Source: Lacrimispora xylanolytica
GTDB lineage: Bacteria > Bacillota > Clostridia > Lachnospirales > Lachnospiraceae
DNA length: 64,000 bases
Direction: 5' to 3'
NCBI RefSeq assembly: GCF_026723765.1
Contig: NZ_CP113524.1
Span: 3,891,001 to 3,955,000 of the forward strand
Positions 9,194 through 18,661 of this stretch are shown here, in pieces. The notes beneath the pieces were generated by a model, which was not told the DNA's origin, ran no database searches, and saw nothing but the letters and a program-made list of their open reading frames with translations. The position numbers and the translations under genes were made by a program. Numbering within the stretch: position 1 is the first letter of the stretch; each line of letters begins with the position of its first letter.

Positions 9194-9307
9194 GAGCACT
9201 CAGCGTCTGTTCTTTAGACGCTTACGTGCGAAAGCACTCCCCGGCACTCAGCGTGCCCCGCTCTACTGGGTATAGCGAGGTTTTCCACGAGCTTAGTGGC
9301 GATGGAG
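9194..9307 (-). repeat. Repeated hairpin element, copy 2 (rpsH-rplF spacer)
   Basis: Second copy of the element at 3369-3457, same orientation. It has a longer variable middle (114 versus 89 nt) but near-identical ends. The minus strand forms GCGTCT-AAAGAAC-AGACGC and GTGC-TTTC-GCAC hairpins. Differences between copies cluster at single positions in stems and loops. No ORF with a ribosome site is present. Confidence 0.65.
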
Positions 9308-9321
9308 TTTCCTTTTTGTTA

Positions 9322-9723
9322 TTACCAAACGAATGCCAGAACTTCTCCGCCTACACCCATGGAACGAGCTACTTTATCAGTAATTACGCCCTGGTTTGTG
9401 GAGACGATAGCAATTCCTAAACCGCCAAGTACTTTCGGTAACTCCTCTTTGTTTGCGTATACACGTAAACCTGGTTTGGAGATTCTCTTAATACCTGTGA
9501 TGATTTTTTCGTTTTTGTCTTTACCGTATTTTAAGGTAATCCGGATTGTCTGGAATGCACCGTCTTCTACGATATCATATTTTTTAACGTAGCCCTCTTT
9601 CACAAGGATATCAGCAATAGCTAATTTCATCTTGGATGCAGGTACATCTACTGTATCATGTTTTGCAGTATTTGCGTTACGGATTCTTGTAAGCATATCT
9701 GCGATTGGATCGCTCATTGTCAT
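9322..9723 (-). CDS. rpsH: 30S ribosomal protein S8
   Basis: Central-domain 16S rRNA-binding protein and a known autoregulator of the spc operon in E. coli. 133 residues; [23 protein letters not shown], with C-terminal [29 protein letters not shown] 9723 lies 9 bases after GGAGG. The spacer that follows carries a repeated hairpin; whether S8 binds it is untested. Confidence 0.97.
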   Translation of the reverse strand: MTMSDPIADMLTRIRNANTAKHDTVDVPASKMKLAIADILVKEGYVKKYDIVEDGAFQTIRITLKYGKDKNEKIITGIKRISKPGLRVYANKEELPKVLGGLGIAIVSTNQGVITDKVARSMGVGGEVLAFVW

Positions 9724-9746
9724 TTTGAATTGCCTCCTTCCTTAAT

Positions 9747-9932
9747 TTACCAGCTAGCTTTTTTAACGCCTGGGATCTGACCCTTATATGCTAATTCACG
9801 GAAGCAGATTCTGCAGATTCCGTATTTTCTTAAATAAGCATGTGGACGACCGCAGATTCTGCAACGATTGTATTCTCTTGTGGAGAATTTTGCAGGTCTC
9901 TGCTGTTTGATCTTCATTGAAGTCTTAGCCAT
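9747..9932 (-). CDS. rpsZ: 30S ribosomal protein S14, zinc type
   Basis: 61-residue short S14 of the zinc-binding class, acting in the 30S head. Two CxxC pairs (CRIC at 24-27 and CRIC at 40-43) form the zinc site. The gene occupies the rpsN position between rplE and rpsH; a zinc-free paralogue, if any, would be outside this window. Confidence 0.96.
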   Translation of the reverse strand: MAKTSMKIKQQRPAKFSTREYNRCRICGRPHAYLRKYGICRICFRELAYKGQIPGVKKASW

Positions 9933-9947
9933 GGAATATTCCTCCTA

Positions 9948-10487
9948 CTATTTTGCAAATGGCATATTGAATAATGTCAAAAGTTCACGGGCTTCTTCGT
10001 CTGTCTTAGCGGTAGTAACAAAAATGATGTCCATACCTCTTACCTTGTCAACTTTATCGTACTCAATTTCAGGGAAAATGAGCTGCTCTTTAATACCAAG
10101 TGCATAGTTTCCTCTTCCATCAAATGCATTGGCGTTAACGCCTCTAAAGTCACGTACACGAGGAAGTGCAAGGTTGATCAGACGATCAGCAAACTCATAC
10201 ATTCTCTGGCCACGTAATGTAACTTTACATCCGATCGGCATACCTTCTCTGAGCTTGAAGTTAGCAATTGACTTCTTAGCCTTAGTTAAAACTGCCTTCT
10301 GTCCGGAGATGATCTCTAAATCTCTAACAGCAGAGTCTAAAACCTTGGCATTGTCTTTAGCTTCACCAATACCCATATTGATGACAATCTTGTCTAACTT
10401 CGGTACTTCCATAACATTCTTATATCCAAACTTCTTTACCATAGCTTCTACGATCTCTGTCTGGTAAATATCTTTTAATCTAGCCAA
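9948..10487 (-). CDS. rplE: 50S ribosomal protein L5
   Basis: 179-residue 5S rRNA-binding protein of the central protuberance, contacting P-site tRNA. Contains [35 protein letters not shown] and [18 protein letters not shown]. Short spacers to rplX (21 bases) and rpsZ (15 bases) fit one transcript. Confidence 0.97.
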   Translation of the reverse strand: MARLKDIYQTEIVEAMVKKFGYKNVMEVPKLDKIVINMGIGEAKDNAKVLDSAVRDLEIISGQKAVLTKAKKSIANFKLREGMPIGCKVTLRGQRMYEFADRLINLALPRVRDFRGVNANAFDGRGNYALGIKEQLIFPEIEYDKVDKVRGMDIIFVTTAKTDEEARELLTLFNMPFAK

Positions 10488-10508
10488 TTTTTATTCCTCC
10501 TCTCCGAA

Positions 10509-10814
10509 TTAGTCAATTACCTTACCGGTAGCTTTAGCAACACGTACTTTTTTGCCGTCTTTAACTTCAAAGCCAACTCTTGTAGCTTTTCCGTTAACAA
10601 CAAGCATAACATTGGAAATATCAAATGCAGCTTCTTTCTGCACGATACCGCCCTGTGGGCTGCCTGCGCTAGGCTTAACATGCTTTGTGATCATGTTTAC
10701 GCCTTCCACTGTTACTTTGTTGTTCTTTGTGTCAACATGAAGAACTTTGCCCTGTTTGTTTCTATCTTTACCTGCGATAACCTTAACCAGGTCGTCTCTT
10801 TTAATTTTATGCAC
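10509..10814 (-). CDS. rplX: 50S ribosomal protein L24
   Basis: 101-residue assembly-initiator protein with an N-terminal KOW motif (DLVKVIAGKDRNKQGKVLHVD). The start is GTG 10814, 9 bases after AAGGAGG; no better ATG exists. Order rplN-rplX-rplE is canonical. Confidence 0.96.
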   Translation of the reverse strand: MHKIKRDDLVKVIAGKDRNKQGKVLHVDTKNNKVTVEGVNMITKHVKPSAGSPQGGIVQKEAAFDISNVMLVVNGKATRVGFEVKDGKKVRVAKATGKVID

Positions 10815-10828
10815 AGTCCGACACCTCC

Positions 10829-11197
10829 TTATAATACTTCTGGAGCTAAGGAAACAATCTTCATGAACTGCTTCTCTCTTAACTCTCTGGCAACCGGTCC
10901 AAAGATACGAGTTCCTTTTGGAGTCTTGTCATCTTTGATAATTACGGCAGCATTCTCATCGAACTTGATATAGGAACCGTCTTTACGGCGTGCGCCCTTT
11001 ACAGAACGTACAACAACGGCCTTAACAACGTCGCCTTTCTTTACAACACCGCCAGGTGTTGCATCTTTAACGCTGGCAACGATAACATCACCAATACTAG
11101 CATATCTTCTTGTAGATCCACCCATAACACGGATGCAAAGAAGTTCCTTTGCACCAGTATTATCAGCAACCCTTAATCTGGTCTCCTGCTGAATCAT
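10829..11197 (-). CDS. rplN: 50S ribosomal protein L14
   Basis: 122-residue protein at the subunit interface that contacts L19 and 16S helix 14. [24 protein letters not shown] and [28 protein letters not shown] are diagnostic. It lies 26 bases after rpsQ. Confidence 0.97.
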   Translation of the reverse strand: MIQQETRLRVADNTGAKELLCIRVMGGSTRRYASIGDVIVASVKDATPGGVVKKGDVVKAVVVRSVKGARRKDGSYIKFDENAAVIIKDDKTPKGTRIFGPVARELREKQFMKIVSLAPEVL

Positions 11198-11223
11198 GCC
11201 TGATACTCCTTCCTAAAAATAAA

Positions 11224-11478
11224 TTATTTCGCTTTTTCGATAATCTCAACAAGTCTCCATCTCTTATCTTTGGACAGGGGTCTTGTTTCCATAACTTTAA
11301 CGGTATCGCCCATGTTACAATCATTTTTCTCATCATGAGCTTTTAATTTATACGTTCTTTTTACGATCTTGCCGTATAAAGGATGTTCTACATGGTCTTC
11401 GATAGCAACTACGATAGTCTTATCCATCTTGTTGCTTACAACCTTACCAGTACGGGTTTTTCTAAGATTTCTTTCCAC
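11224..11478 (-). CDS. rpsQ: 30S ribosomal protein S17
   Basis: 84-residue OB-fold 16S-binding protein. Contains [20 protein letters not shown] and ends with the [29 protein letters not shown] region. The start is GTG 11478 with AAGGAGA about 9 bases upstream. A 93-base hairpin-bearing spacer separates it from rpmC. Confidence 0.96.
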   Translation of the reverse strand: MERNLRKTRTGKVVSNKMDKTIVVAIEDHVEHPLYGKIVKRTYKLKAHDEKNDCNMGDTVKVMETRPLSKDKRWRLVEIIEKAK

Positions 11479-11504
11479 GTTAGGTATTCTCCTTTCGAGT
11501 TTAT

Positions 11505-11545
11505 GGCCTCTTCGGCCCTATCTATAAGTTTACACGCACTCGTGT
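11505..11545 (-). other. Two small hairpins in the rpmC-rpsQ spacer
   Basis: GGCC-TCTTC/GAAGA-GGCC (11505-11517) and ACACG-loop-CGTGT (11532-11545) can each pair; no U-run follows. Similar ACACG/CGTGT hairpins occur in the S10 leader. Weak evidence, possibly RNA-stability elements. Confidence 0.35.
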
Positions 11546-11571
11546 GTGTCATGCTTTTATAAAGTCACAAC

Positions 11572-11784
11572 TTAAGCTAACTTTGCCTTCTCAGCGATAA
11601 CAGTCTGGATTCTGGCAATGTTCTTGCGAACGTCTTTGATTCTGCTTGTGTTATCAAGCTGATTGGTCGCATTCTGAAATCTTAAATTGAAAAGTTCTTT
11701 CTTTGCAGCTACTAATTCTGTATTCAGTTCAGAAACTGATTTTCCTTTTAATTCTTCTACATACTTATTAGTTTTCACTGTCAT
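11572..11784 (-). CDS. rpmC: 50S ribosomal protein L29
   Basis: 70-residue two-helix protein at the tunnel exit, a docking site for SRP and trigger factor. [27 protein letters not shown] and the [14 protein letters not shown] helix are typical. Its ATG overlaps the rplP stop (ATGA), so the pair is translationally coupled. Confidence 0.96.
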   Translation of the reverse strand: MTVKTNKYVEELKGKSVSELNTELVAAKKELFNLRFQNATNQLDNTSRIKDVRKNIARIQTVIAEKAKLA

Positions 11785-12206
11785 TCACCGCCTTCTAAAT
11801 CTGCTTTAGCAGCAATCTTACATCTGCATGGTAACTTGTGCATAGCAAGACGTAAAGCTTCACGTGCTGTTTCTTCAGGTACTCCAGCGATTTCGAATAA
11901 TACACGGCCTGGTTTTACTACTGCTACCCAGTATTCCAGACTGCCCTTACCGGAACCCATTCGGGTCTCTGCTGGCTTTGCTGTTACAGGTTTATCCGGG
12001 AAAATCTTAATCCAGACTTTACCACCACGCTTAATGTAACGTGTCATGGCAATACGAGCTGCCTCGATCTGGTTAGATCTGATCCAGCATGGCTCTAAAG
12101 AAACCAGACCGAATTCACCGTTGCTGATCTTATTGCCTCTTAAAGCTTTACCAGCCATGTTTCCACGGAACTGTTTACGACGCTTAACTCTTTTAGGCAT
12201 TAACAT
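11781..12206 (-). CDS. rplP: 50S ribosomal protein L16
   Basis: 141-residue protein near the A-site tRNA elbow and the peptidyl-transferase centre. [19 protein letters not shown] and [25 protein letters not shown] are canonical. Start overlaps the rpsC stop (TAATG) and its stop overlaps rpmC, so rpsC-rplP-rpmC are coupled. Confidence 0.97.
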   Translation of the reverse strand: MLMPKRVKRRKQFRGNMAGKALRGNKISNGEFGLVSLEPCWIRSNQIEAARIAMTRYIKRGGKVWIKIFPDKPVTAKPAETRMGSGKGSLEYWVAVVKPGRVLFEIAGVPEETAREALRLAMHKLPCRCKIAAKADLEGGE

Positions 12207-12862
12207 TATTTTACGCTCCCTTCCTTGTTTCCTTTAGTTGGAAGTACTTCACCATTGTAGATCCAAACCTTAACACCGATCTTACCGAAGGTTGTATCAG
12301 CCTCAGCGAAACCGTAGTCAATATCTGCTCTTAATGTCTGTAACGGAATAGTTCCTTCGCTGTAGAACTCTGTACGAGCCATATCTGCACCGCCAAGACG
12401 GCCAGCAACTGCAGCTTTGATACCTTTAACTCCAGCCTTCATGGAACGACCCATAGTAGATTTCATAGCACGACGGAAGGATACACGGTTCTCTAACTGC
12501 TGAGCGATAGATTCAGCAACTAACTGAGCATCTTTATCCGGTCTCTTAATCTCTTTGATGTCTACGAATAACTTTTTATCTGTAAGCTTCTGAACTTCAA
12601 CCTTTAACTTCTCGATTTCAGATCCGCCTTTTCCAATTACAACACCTGGTTTTGCTGTGTGGATAATAACTTTAACGCGGTCAGATGCTCTTTCAATTTC
12701 AATATTAGAAATGCCAGCGCTGTATAATCTCTTTTTCAGGAATTTTCTGATCGCATAATCTTCTACTAAGTTGTCTGCGAAATCAGCTTCAGCATACCAT
12801 TTTGAGTCCCAGTCTTTAATAACACCGACTCTTAAGCCGTGTGGATTAACTTTCTGTCCCAT
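12206..12862 (-). CDS. rpsC: 30S ribosomal protein S3
   Basis: 218-residue protein at the mRNA entry site with helicase-assisting activity in known ribosomes. N-terminal KH domain (about 40-110, [20 protein letters not shown] includes the GxxG loop) and C-terminal S3 domain ([23 protein letters not shown]). Follows rplV by 11 bases. Confidence 0.97.
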   Translation of the reverse strand: MGQKVNPHGLRVGVIKDWDSKWYAEADFADNLVEDYAIRKFLKKRLYSAGISNIEIERASDRVKVIIHTAKPGVVIGKGGSEIEKLKVEVQKLTDKKLFVDIKEIKRPDKDAQLVAESIAQQLENRVSFRRAMKSTMGRSMKAGVKGIKAAVAGRLGGADMARTEFYSEGTIPLQTLRADIDYGFAEADTTFGKIGVKVWIYNGEVLPTKGNKEGSVK

Positions 12863-12873
12863 TCTTTGCCTCC

Positions 12874-13260
12874 TTATCTTTCATTAAGCACGATCGTGAT
12901 GTGGCTCATTCTCTTTTCGATTCTATAAGCGCGGCCCTGTGCTCTAGGTTTTACTCTCTTCATTGTCGGTCCCTTGTTTGCAAAACATTCCTCTACGTAA
13001 AGCTTTGCTGGGTCCATGCCGTTATTATTCTCAGCGTTAGCTGCTGCTGATTTTAATAACTTCTCTATTAAAGTAGAAGCATATCTGGGATTGTAAGTTA
13101 CAATACCAAGTGCTGTCTGAACGTCCTTGCCTCTGATAGCGTCTAATACGAAACATGCTTTCTGAACAGAAACTCTAGCATAGGATAACTTTGCTGACGG
13201 TCTTTTGTCCTTATCGGCATTTCTCTCTCTTTTAATCTGGCTTCTATGTCCCTTAGCCAT
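12874..13260 (-). CDS. rplV: 50S ribosomal protein L22
   Basis: 128-residue protein whose beta-hairpin reaches into the exit tunnel ([20 protein letters not shown]), the site of macrolide-resistance changes in other species. ATG 13260 is chosen because GGAGG precedes it by 7 bases; the frame extends six codons further without a ribosome site. Confidence 0.96.
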   Translation of the reverse strand: MAKGHRSQIKRERNADKDKRPSAKLSYARVSVQKACFVLDAIRGKDVQTALGIVTYNPRYASTLIEKLLKSAAANAENNNGMDPAKLYVEECFANKGPTMKRVKPRAQGRAYRIEKRMSHITIVLNER

Positions 13261-13333
13261 GGTAAATCCTCCTTTCAACTATAACGCCCTTTGGGAGTCC
13301 TTACGACTGCCCGGAGGGAGTTTGTTTCTTTCA

Positions 13334-13615
13334 TTACTTACGGCCAGACTTCTTCTCGTCTTTGCCATGTCCTCTGTAAGTTCTTGTAGCAACGAATTCA
13401 CCCAGTTTGTGTCCAACCATATCTTCTGTTACATAAACCGGAACGTGTTTTCTGCCATCATGAACTGCAATTGTATGTCCAACCATCTGCGGGAAGATAG
13501 TAGAACGGCGAGACCAGGTCTTAATTACCTGCTTCTGTCCTGCTGCGTTCATAGCATCTACTTTTTTGAGTAAATGAGCATCTGCAAATGGTCCTTTTTT
13601 AAGTGAGCGAGCCAT
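13334..13615 (-). CDS. rpsS: 30S ribosomal protein S19
   Basis: 93-residue 30S head protein forming a complex with S13. [20 protein letters not shown] and [28 protein letters not shown] are diagnostic. A 73-base spacer separates it from rplV and 19 bases from rplB. Confidence 0.97.
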   Translation of the reverse strand: MARSLKKGPFADAHLLKKVDAMNAAGQKQVIKTWSRRSTIFPQMVGHTIAVHDGRKHVPVYVTEDMVGHKLGEFVATRTYRGHGKDEKKSGRK

Positions 13616-13634
13616 AGATTCTAACCTCCTTCAA

Positions 13635-14483
13635 TTATTTAACGGTCTTTCCATCTCTTCTTCTAACGATTAACTTGTTAGACTGCTTGTTTTTCTTTCT
13701 TGTCTTTAAGCCAAGTGCTGGTTTGCCCCATGGTGTACTTGGACCTGGACGGCCGATACCAGTCTTACCTTCACCACCACCGTGTGGATGGTCATTCGGG
13801 TTCATAACAGAACCGCGGACTGTAGGACGGAATCCCATGTGACGTTTTCTACCAGCTTTACCGATATTGATCAGGTTATGATCTCCATTGCCTACAACAC
13901 CGATGGTAGCTCTGCAGTTGATTGGAACCATTCTCATTTCGCCGGAAGGTAAACGAAGAGTTGCGTACTTGCCCTCTTTCGCCATTAACTGTGCGCCGTT
14001 ACCAGCAGAACGTACTAACTGACCGCCTTTTCCTGGGTAAAGCTCAATGTTATGAACCTGAGCACCAACCGGGATCTTGCTTAATGGTAAACAGTTACCT
14101 ACTTTTGCTTCTGCGTTCTCGCCGCTCATAACCTTCATTCCGTCTGTTAAACCAGCAGGAGCGAGGATATATGCCTTTGTACCATCAACATAGCTGATCA
14201 GAGCGATGTTTGCTGTTCTGTTTGGATCGTACTCGATACCAATTACAGTTGCTGCAACACCATCTTTGCTGTTTCTCTTGAAGTCGATGATTCTATATTT
14301 TCTCTTAACGCCGCCTCCGCGATGTCTAACTGTGATTTTACCCTGATTATTACGGCCGGCTGTCTTCTTGATAGTTTTGCTGATCAAGGACTTCTCAGGA
14401 GTATCTTTAGTGATTTCGCTGAAATCAGAACCGGTCATGTGTCTTCTGGAAGGGGTATATGGGTTATACTTTTTAATTCCCAT
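13635..14483 (-). CDS. rplB: 50S ribosomal protein L2
   Basis: Universal large-subunit protein required for subunit association and peptidyl transfer. 282 residues from [18 protein letters not shown]; the conserved histidine lies in the [14 protein letters not shown] loop near the C-terminus. The frame is open 59 codons upstream, but that part is the structured rplW spacer and lacks L2 similarity; AAAGGAG precedes ATG 14483. Confidence 0.97.
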   Translation of the reverse strand: MGIKKYNPYTPSRRHMTGSDFSEITKDTPEKSLISKTIKKTAGRNNQGKITVRHRGGGVKRKYRIIDFKRNSKDGVAATVIGIEYDPNRTANIALISYVDGTKAYILAPAGLTDGMKVMSGENAEAKVGNCLPLSKIPVGAQVHNIELYPGKGGQLVRSAGNGAQLMAKEGKYATLRLPSGEMRMVPINCRATIGVVGNGDHNLINIGKAGRKRHMGFRPTVRGSVMNPNDHPHGGGEGKTGIGRPGPSTPWGKPALGLKTRKKNKQSNKLIVRRRDGKTVK

Positions 14484-14590
14484 GATTATTTCTCCTTTCA
14501 ACGCCGCCTGGCGTATCTTAAATATCGTGATATAATGTTCATCACATAGGTTGACTGATAGTCTTTTGTCTGCTCTCTGACGGTGCAAAA

Positions 14591-14637
14591 GATACTCCTC
14601 ACGCTGTTCGGAGTATCCGCTGTCACACGTAGTTCGG
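14591..14637 (-). other. Hairpin and repeat motif in the rplW-rplB spacer
   Basis: The 198-base spacer 14484-14681 holds an 8-bp GATACTCC/GGAGTATC stem-loop (14591-14617), directly followed by a TATCCG/CGGATA pairing. The stretch 14617-14637 resembles 2774-2794 (shared core CACACNNAGTTCG). No U-run and no supported ORF. Confidence 0.5.
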
Positions 14638-14681
14638 ATAACCGCTCCTTCGTGCTTCACGCGTCACCAGGCGTCCCGATC

Positions 14682-14981
14682 TTACAGTCCTTCGAAAATT
14701 TCGATCTCTTTGCTGTCTGCTGTTAACTGAACGATAGCTTTCTTTGTCTTAGAAGTCTTACCGAAAGTCATACCTCTTCTTTTGGTCTTTCCGTCTAAGT
14801 TCATAGTGTTCACTTTGTCAACTTTTGTTCCTGGGAACATCTTCTCAACAGCTTCCTTAATCATAGCCTTGTTAGCATCTGTGTGTACAATAAATGTGTA
14901 CTTCTTGGACGCCATAGCGTTCATGCTCTTCTCAGTTACTACAGGCTTCTGGATTACGTCGTAATACTTAATATCTGCCAT
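14682..14981 (-). CDS. rplW: 50S ribosomal protein L23
   Basis: 99-residue exit-site protein, main docking point for trigger factor and [26 protein letters not shown] and the lysine/arginine-rich loop [20 protein letters not shown] are typical. Its ATG overlaps the rplD stop (TAATG), so the two are translated together. Confidence 0.97.
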   Translation of the reverse strand: MADIKYYDVIQKPVVTEKSMNAMASKKYTFIVHTDANKAMIKEAVEKMFPGTKVDKVNTMNLDGKTKRRGMTFGKTSKTKKAIVQLTADSKEIEIFEGL

Positions 14982-15601
14982 TATGCGTACACCTCCTCGA
15001 TTGCTGCAACAGCAGTCTTGGTAGCAACAACTGTGTTGTACTTTAAGATATCGTATACGTTGATTGTGTTAACGAAAGCAGTCTTAATAGAAGCAATGTT
15101 TCTTGCGCTCAGTACTGCGTTAGAGCTGTCATCACCAACAACAACAAGTGCTTTAGATACCTTTAAGTTATTTAATACAGTCTGGAATTTCTTTGTTTTG
15201 ATCTCATCAAACTTTAACTCGTCAACAACGATGAACTTATTCTCGTTCACTCTGCTTGTTAATGCAGATTTAAGAGCAAGTCTTCTTTCTTTCTTGTTCA
15301 GTCTGATTGTATAATCTCTTGGAGTTGGAGCGAATACTACTCCACCGCCTGTCCACTGTGGAGATCTTGTTGAACCCTGTCTTGCGTGACCGGTTCCTTT
15401 CTGCTTCCACGGTTTTCTTCCGCCGCCGGATACTTCAGCACGTGTTTTTGCTTTCTGTGTGCCCTGGCGCTTATTTGCAAGCTGGCTTACGACTGCCATG
15501 TGTACGAGATGCTCATTTACATCTACGCCGAACACTGCATCGTTTAACTCTAATGTGCCAACTTCTTTACCTTCCATATTGTAAACAGATACGTTTGCCA
15601 T
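14981..15601 (-). CDS. rplD: 50S ribosomal protein L4
   Basis: 206-residue protein whose extended loop (about 40-95, [22 protein letters not shown]) lines the exit tunnel. In E. coli L4 also represses the S10 operon; the structured leader upstream of rpsJ here could allow similar control, which is inference only. Confidence 0.97.
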   Translation of the reverse strand: MANVSVYNMEGKEVGTLELNDAVFGVDVNEHLVHMAVVSQLANKRQGTQKAKTRAEVSGGGRKPWKQKGTGHARQGSTRSPQWTGGGVVFAPTPRDYTIRLNKKERRLALKSALTSRVNENKFIVVDELKFDEIKTKKFQTVLNNLKVSKALVVVGDDSSNAVLSARNIASIKTAFVNTINVYDILKYNTVVATKTAVAAIEEVYA

Positions 15602-15630
15602 CTGTATGATCCTCCTTTCTTATAAAAGCA

Positions 15631-16266
15631 TTAGTTAGATGCTTTTACTGTTTCCTTGATTGTTACTAGAGACTTCTTTGGTCCTGGTACAGCACCCTTA
15701 ACTAAAATCAGGTTGTTTTCAATGTCAACCCTAACGATTTCAAGGTTCTGGATTGTGATTCTCTTGTTACCCATCTGACCAGGCATCTTCTTGCCTTTGA
15801 ATACCTTACTTGGATCAGAAGCAGCACCATTGGAACCAGCATGACGGTGGAACTTAGAACCGTGAGCCATAGGTCCTCTGGACTGTCCGTGTCTCTTAAT
15901 AGCACCCTGGAAACCTTTACCTTTGGAGATTGCGGTTGCATCAATCTTATCGCCTGCAGCGAAGATATCAGCTTTGATTTCGTCTTTAACAGAATACTCG
16001 GAAGCATTCTCAAGCTTGAATTCTCTTACATATCTCTTGTAAGAAACTCCGGCCTTATCAAAATGGCCTTTTAATGGCTTGCTAACAAGTTTTTCTCTCT
16101 TATCAACATAACCAACCTGTACTGCACTGTAACCATCGTTCTCAACGGTCTTGATCTGTGTTACTACACAAGGACCAGCCTGAAGAACTGTTACTGGAGT
16201 TAATACTCCGTTTTCATTGAAGATCTGTGTCATTCCGACTTTGGTAGCTAAAATACCCTTCTTCAT
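15631..16266 (-). CDS. rplC: 50S ribosomal protein L3
   Basis: 211-residue early-assembly protein near the peptidyl-transferase centre. [20 protein letters not shown] at the start, and the loop [21 protein letters not shown] carries the usually methylated glutamine region. It follows rpsJ after a 179-base structured spacer. Confidence 0.97.
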   Translation of the reverse strand: MKKGILATKVGMTQIFNENGVLTPVTVLQAGPCVVTQIKTVENDGYSAVQVGYVDKREKLVSKPLKGHFDKAGVSYKRYVREFKLENASEYSVKDEIKADIFAAGDKIDATAISKGKGFQGAIKRHGQSRGPMAHGSKFHRHAGSNGAASDPSKVFKGKKMPGQMGNKRITIQNLEIVRVDIENNLILVKGAVPGPKKSLVTIKETVKASN

Positions 16267-16298
16267 GTTTTTACCTCCTGTTTGTTAATTCTACAGCG

Positions 16299-16393
16299 GA
16301 TTGCTTTCGCAATCATCCTAGAACAGTCCAATATACGTGGAACACTATAACTCTGCCTGGCAGAGATGTTGATTCCTTACAGGAAAAAGTGTT
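16299..16393 (-). other. Three-stem structure in the rpsJ-rplC spacer
   Basis: On the minus strand AACACT (16388-16393) pairs with AGTGTT (16341-16346), enclosing TTCCT-loop-AGGAA and CTCTGCC-A-GGCAGAG hairpins, a possible three-way junction. A separate GATTGC-GAAA-GCAATC hairpin (16299-16314), closed by a GNRA-type loop, lies just before the rplC ribosome site. Confidence 0.55.
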
Positions 16394-16445
16394 GCTTCTA
16401 TATTAAAACCCTTCAGGATATTACCTAAATTGTTTCTGATGAAGA

Positions 16446-16763
16446 TTATTTATTCTTCATCTTGATATCGATGTACACACCTGCAGGCATTTCCAGTCTG
16501 GATAATGCATCAACAGTTTTCTGGCTTGGTGTGATGATATCAATAAGTCTCTTGTGAGTTCTCTGCTCGAACTGCTCTCTGGAATCTTTGTATTTGTGAA
16601 CCGCTCTTAAGATGGTTACCACTTCCTTCTTGGTTGGTAACGGCACCGGTCCGCTCACTTTAGATCCTGTCTTTTTTACAGTGTCGATGATTTTGCCTGC
16701 TGACTGATCAACTAACTGATGGTCATAGGCCTTTAATGTGATTCTCATTACTTGACTTGCCAT
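16446..16763 (-). CDS. rpsJ: 30S ribosomal protein S10
   Basis: 105-residue 30S head protein that also acts as NusE in antitermination. [20 protein letters not shown] and [16 protein letters not shown] are canonical. The frame is open 62 codons upstream, but that is the leader; AAAAGGAGG precedes ATG 16763. First gene of the long S10-spc transcript. Confidence 0.97.
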   Translation of the reverse strand: MASQVMRITLKAYDHQLVDQSAGKIIDTVKKTGSKVSGPVPLPTKKEVVTILRAVHKYKDSREQFEQRTHKRLIDIITPSQKTVDALSRLEMPAGVYIDIKMKNK

Positions 16764-16817
16764 AAAAAAAGTCGCCTCCTTTTCGCACTTAATAGAAGTA
16801 CGACAAGCGGTGACTGT

Positions 16818-16954
16818 ACACGTTCCCGTGTGTGTCCTCCAGGACCTCACACAGACTTTCTCTTTCAATTGCAGAGTTTTAAATTGTACAGTGACTTGTC
16901 GCCAGTTTCCTAACTTGACATTCGCTCCGCGGAAAACCTGCTTATACAAGCAGC
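16818..16954 (-). promoter_or_regulatory. Structured 5' leader of the S10 operon
   Basis: The roughly 225-nt leader between the promoter and rpsJ contains a CTGCTT-GTAT-AAGCAG hairpin (16939-16954). It also contains a GTCC-TGGA-GGAC stem extended by TGTGTG/ACACAC (16829-16853), and an ACACG-GGAA-CGTGT hairpin (16818-16831) that overlaps the previous one, so the two are partly exclusive. It may be a site for feedback by a ribosomal protein, which is not shown. Confidence 0.5.
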
Positions 16955-16993
16955 AACCTCACGCTTCAACGCTATCATGCCACAGCCTTAACA

Positions 16994-17022
16994 GAATAAC
17001 ACACTTTTTTTTCCATTGCAAG
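16994..17022 (-). promoter_or_regulatory. Sigma-A promoter of the S10-spc operon
   Basis: Minus-strand TTGCAA (17017-17022), 17-base spacer, TATTCT (16994-16999). The upstream region 17023-17050 is A/T-rich in phased runs, compatible with an UP element. Confidence 0.75.
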
Positions 17023-17058
17023 AGTTTTTTTCATATTTTTTCAAAAACTAAGACATGC

Positions 17059-17123
17059 AGAAAAAGATAAGCAATTTCCCCGTGTGAGCTCGCTCACAAA
17101 GAGGAAATTGCTTATCTTTTTCT
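17059..17123 (-). terminator. Large intrinsic terminator after the wall-binding gene
   Basis: A perfect 21-bp inverted repeat (arms 17059-17079 and 17103-17123) encloses a second GTGAGC/GCTCAC hairpin. Both ends are U-rich on the respective strand, so it should work in both directions; it insulates the S10 promoter from readthrough. Confidence 0.85.
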
Positions 17124-17145
17124 ATAGGGCGCAGCCCGTGAATGA

Positions 17146-17199
17146 ATCATTTGGCGCCAACAAATCCATCTTTATAAAAATATCAACACGCCAAATGAT
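17146..17199. repeat. 11-bp inverted repeat with 32-base loop
   Basis: Perfect arms ATCATTTGGCG / CGCCAAATGAT, extendable to 17 bases with two mismatches. Lies between the wall-binding gene and its terminator. It may be an operator relic or an RNA hairpin. Nothing else is seen in 17124-17264. Confidence 0.4.
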
Positions 17200-17264
17200 G
17201 AATTCCATGTCTGAACTCCCTCCAACCACCTGAAGGATTTCATGTCTGACCGGATCTCTCCATC

Positions 17265-18620
17265 TTACTGCCAAGCCGGTTCCACAGGTTCTTTCCCTTC
17301 ATTCCCTTTTGGATTCTCATCATCCACCTTAATCAAATTCCCATTACTCCCGGTCTTATACTTCACACCATCCGCACTTTTAACCGTAGTATTCTTAGAA
17401 ACTCTCCCAGACGTATTCACCACATAGGTAGTCTTTGTACTACCAGTAGGAATTGCAATCGGGTCATACTTATTGCCGTCATCCGCACACTGAAGCTTTC
17501 CCATATAATAAAGGTAGCCATCCTTCACCCCAGTATACCCACGACCGCTGTCACTAAAGTAATAAGTAGTATCGTTGCCATCGCCCTCCACTACTTTCAC
17601 TTTCCCCTTTTGCATCGTACTGGTTTTTTTATCACCAAAATAGAAAGCAGTATAATCAGAAGACCCGCCAATGGATACCTTCTGAAGTCCATACACCGGA
17701 TTCCCAAGTTCATTAAATAAATACGTTTTATCATTAATCTTAGTTAAATCTGAAGTTCTTGCCTCGCCCTCTTTCGGTCCAGCTTTTGGAACTCCTGCCG
17801 TAGAAAAGTAAAACCACTCTACATTCTCTTCATAACCGGAAATATCTCTGGGGGGCTCTACCGAGTACCAGCCCACTCTTAATTTCCCATTGGCATCATA
17901 GTACTTATAATTCTGAATCTCATGTTCCGCGTTATCAATTCCGACATTCTTCCAGCCAGTCTGAAGGGCACCATCTGAATTAAAACAATAGGCTACCCCA
18001 TCAATCTTATAGGATCCATAATCACCGCTTGAATCCTTAGGAACGTACTTTTTTCCATTGTCACCAAAATAATACCATAACTTGCCGTCATCACTGTCTC
18101 CAGGATTTACCCTTCCGGATTCTTCATTGCTGCCAGGTGGATAGAGCTTCTGCCAGCCTGTCCTCATAGCACCGTCTGTTCCACAGTAATACATGTCATC
18201 TAAGACCCAGCCTGTCTGCATCTCACCATTGGAGTCAAAGTAATACCACTTGTTGTTGATCTTTGACCAATTGTCCATAATGGCTTTCCCACTGCTTCCA
18301 AAATAATACCACTTATAGTTGGCAGAACCGTTATCCTGGAACTTCATCCACTTGTCTGTCACTAAAATTCCGTTGGAATCCACATAATAGGTATTCTCCA
18401 CCCATGAATTAAGTGCCATCTCACCGTTGGAATTTAAGTATCTCCAGTTGTTGTCCTCGCCCTTCTTCCAGGTGTTGGTTACTTTATTCCCGCTTTCGTC
18501 CACATACACCCAGTTATTACCGGAAGCTGATTTCTCCCAGCCTGCCCAGGCGTCTACGGTCGGAACATGAACCGCCAGCACTGCACTTGCTGCCAGTACA
18601 ATGAGACCTTTTCTTTTCAT
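17265..18620 (-). CDS. Secreted cell-wall-binding-repeat protein
   Basis: 451 residues. An N-terminal signal peptide (MKRKGLIVLAASAVLAVHVP, cleavage likely near residue 25) is followed by about 15-20 tandem aromatic repeats of the choline/glucan-binding type (NKWYYFDSNGEMQTGW, YKYYDANGKLRVGW). It has no recognisable catalytic domain and a plain KGNEGKEPVEPAWQ tail, so it is probably a surface protein attached non-covalently to wall polysaccharides. It stands alone between its own promoter and terminator. The ligand is unknown; the repeats tend to expand and contract between strains. Confidence 0.88.
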   Translation of the reverse strand: MKRKGLIVLAASAVLAVHVPTVDAWAGWEKSASGNNWVYVDESGNKVTNTWKKGEDNNWRYLNSNGEMALNSWVENTYYVDSNGILVTDKWMKFQDNGSANYKWYYFGSSGKAIMDNWSKINNKWYYFDSNGEMQTGWVLDDMYYCGTDGAMRTGWQKLYPPGSNEESGRVNPGDSDDGKLWYYFGDNGKKYVPKDSSGDYGSYKIDGVAYCFNSDGALQTGWKNVGIDNAEHEIQNYKYYDANGKLRVGWYSVEPPRDISGYEENVEWFYFSTAGVPKAGPKEGEARTSDLTKINDKTYLFNELGNPVYGLQKVSIGGSSDYTAFYFGDKKTSTMQKGKVKVVEGDGNDTTYYFSDSGRGYTGVKDGYLYYMGKLQCADDGNKYDPIAIPTGSTKTTYVVNTSGRVSKNTTVKSADGVKYKTGSNGNLIKVDDENPKGNEGKEPVEPAWQ

Positions 18621-18661
18621 ATCTTCACTCCTTACAGGGATTTCCTTTTCTTGCTAATTTC

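Noticed and set aside
14484-14660. 59-codon N-terminal extension of rplB
   Set aside because: No L2 similarity, contains strong hairpins, and a proper ribosome site precedes the normal L2 start at 14483.
16764-16949. 62-codon N-terminal extension of rpsJ
   Set aside because: It is the structured leader; S10 proper starts at 16763 after AAAAGGAGG.
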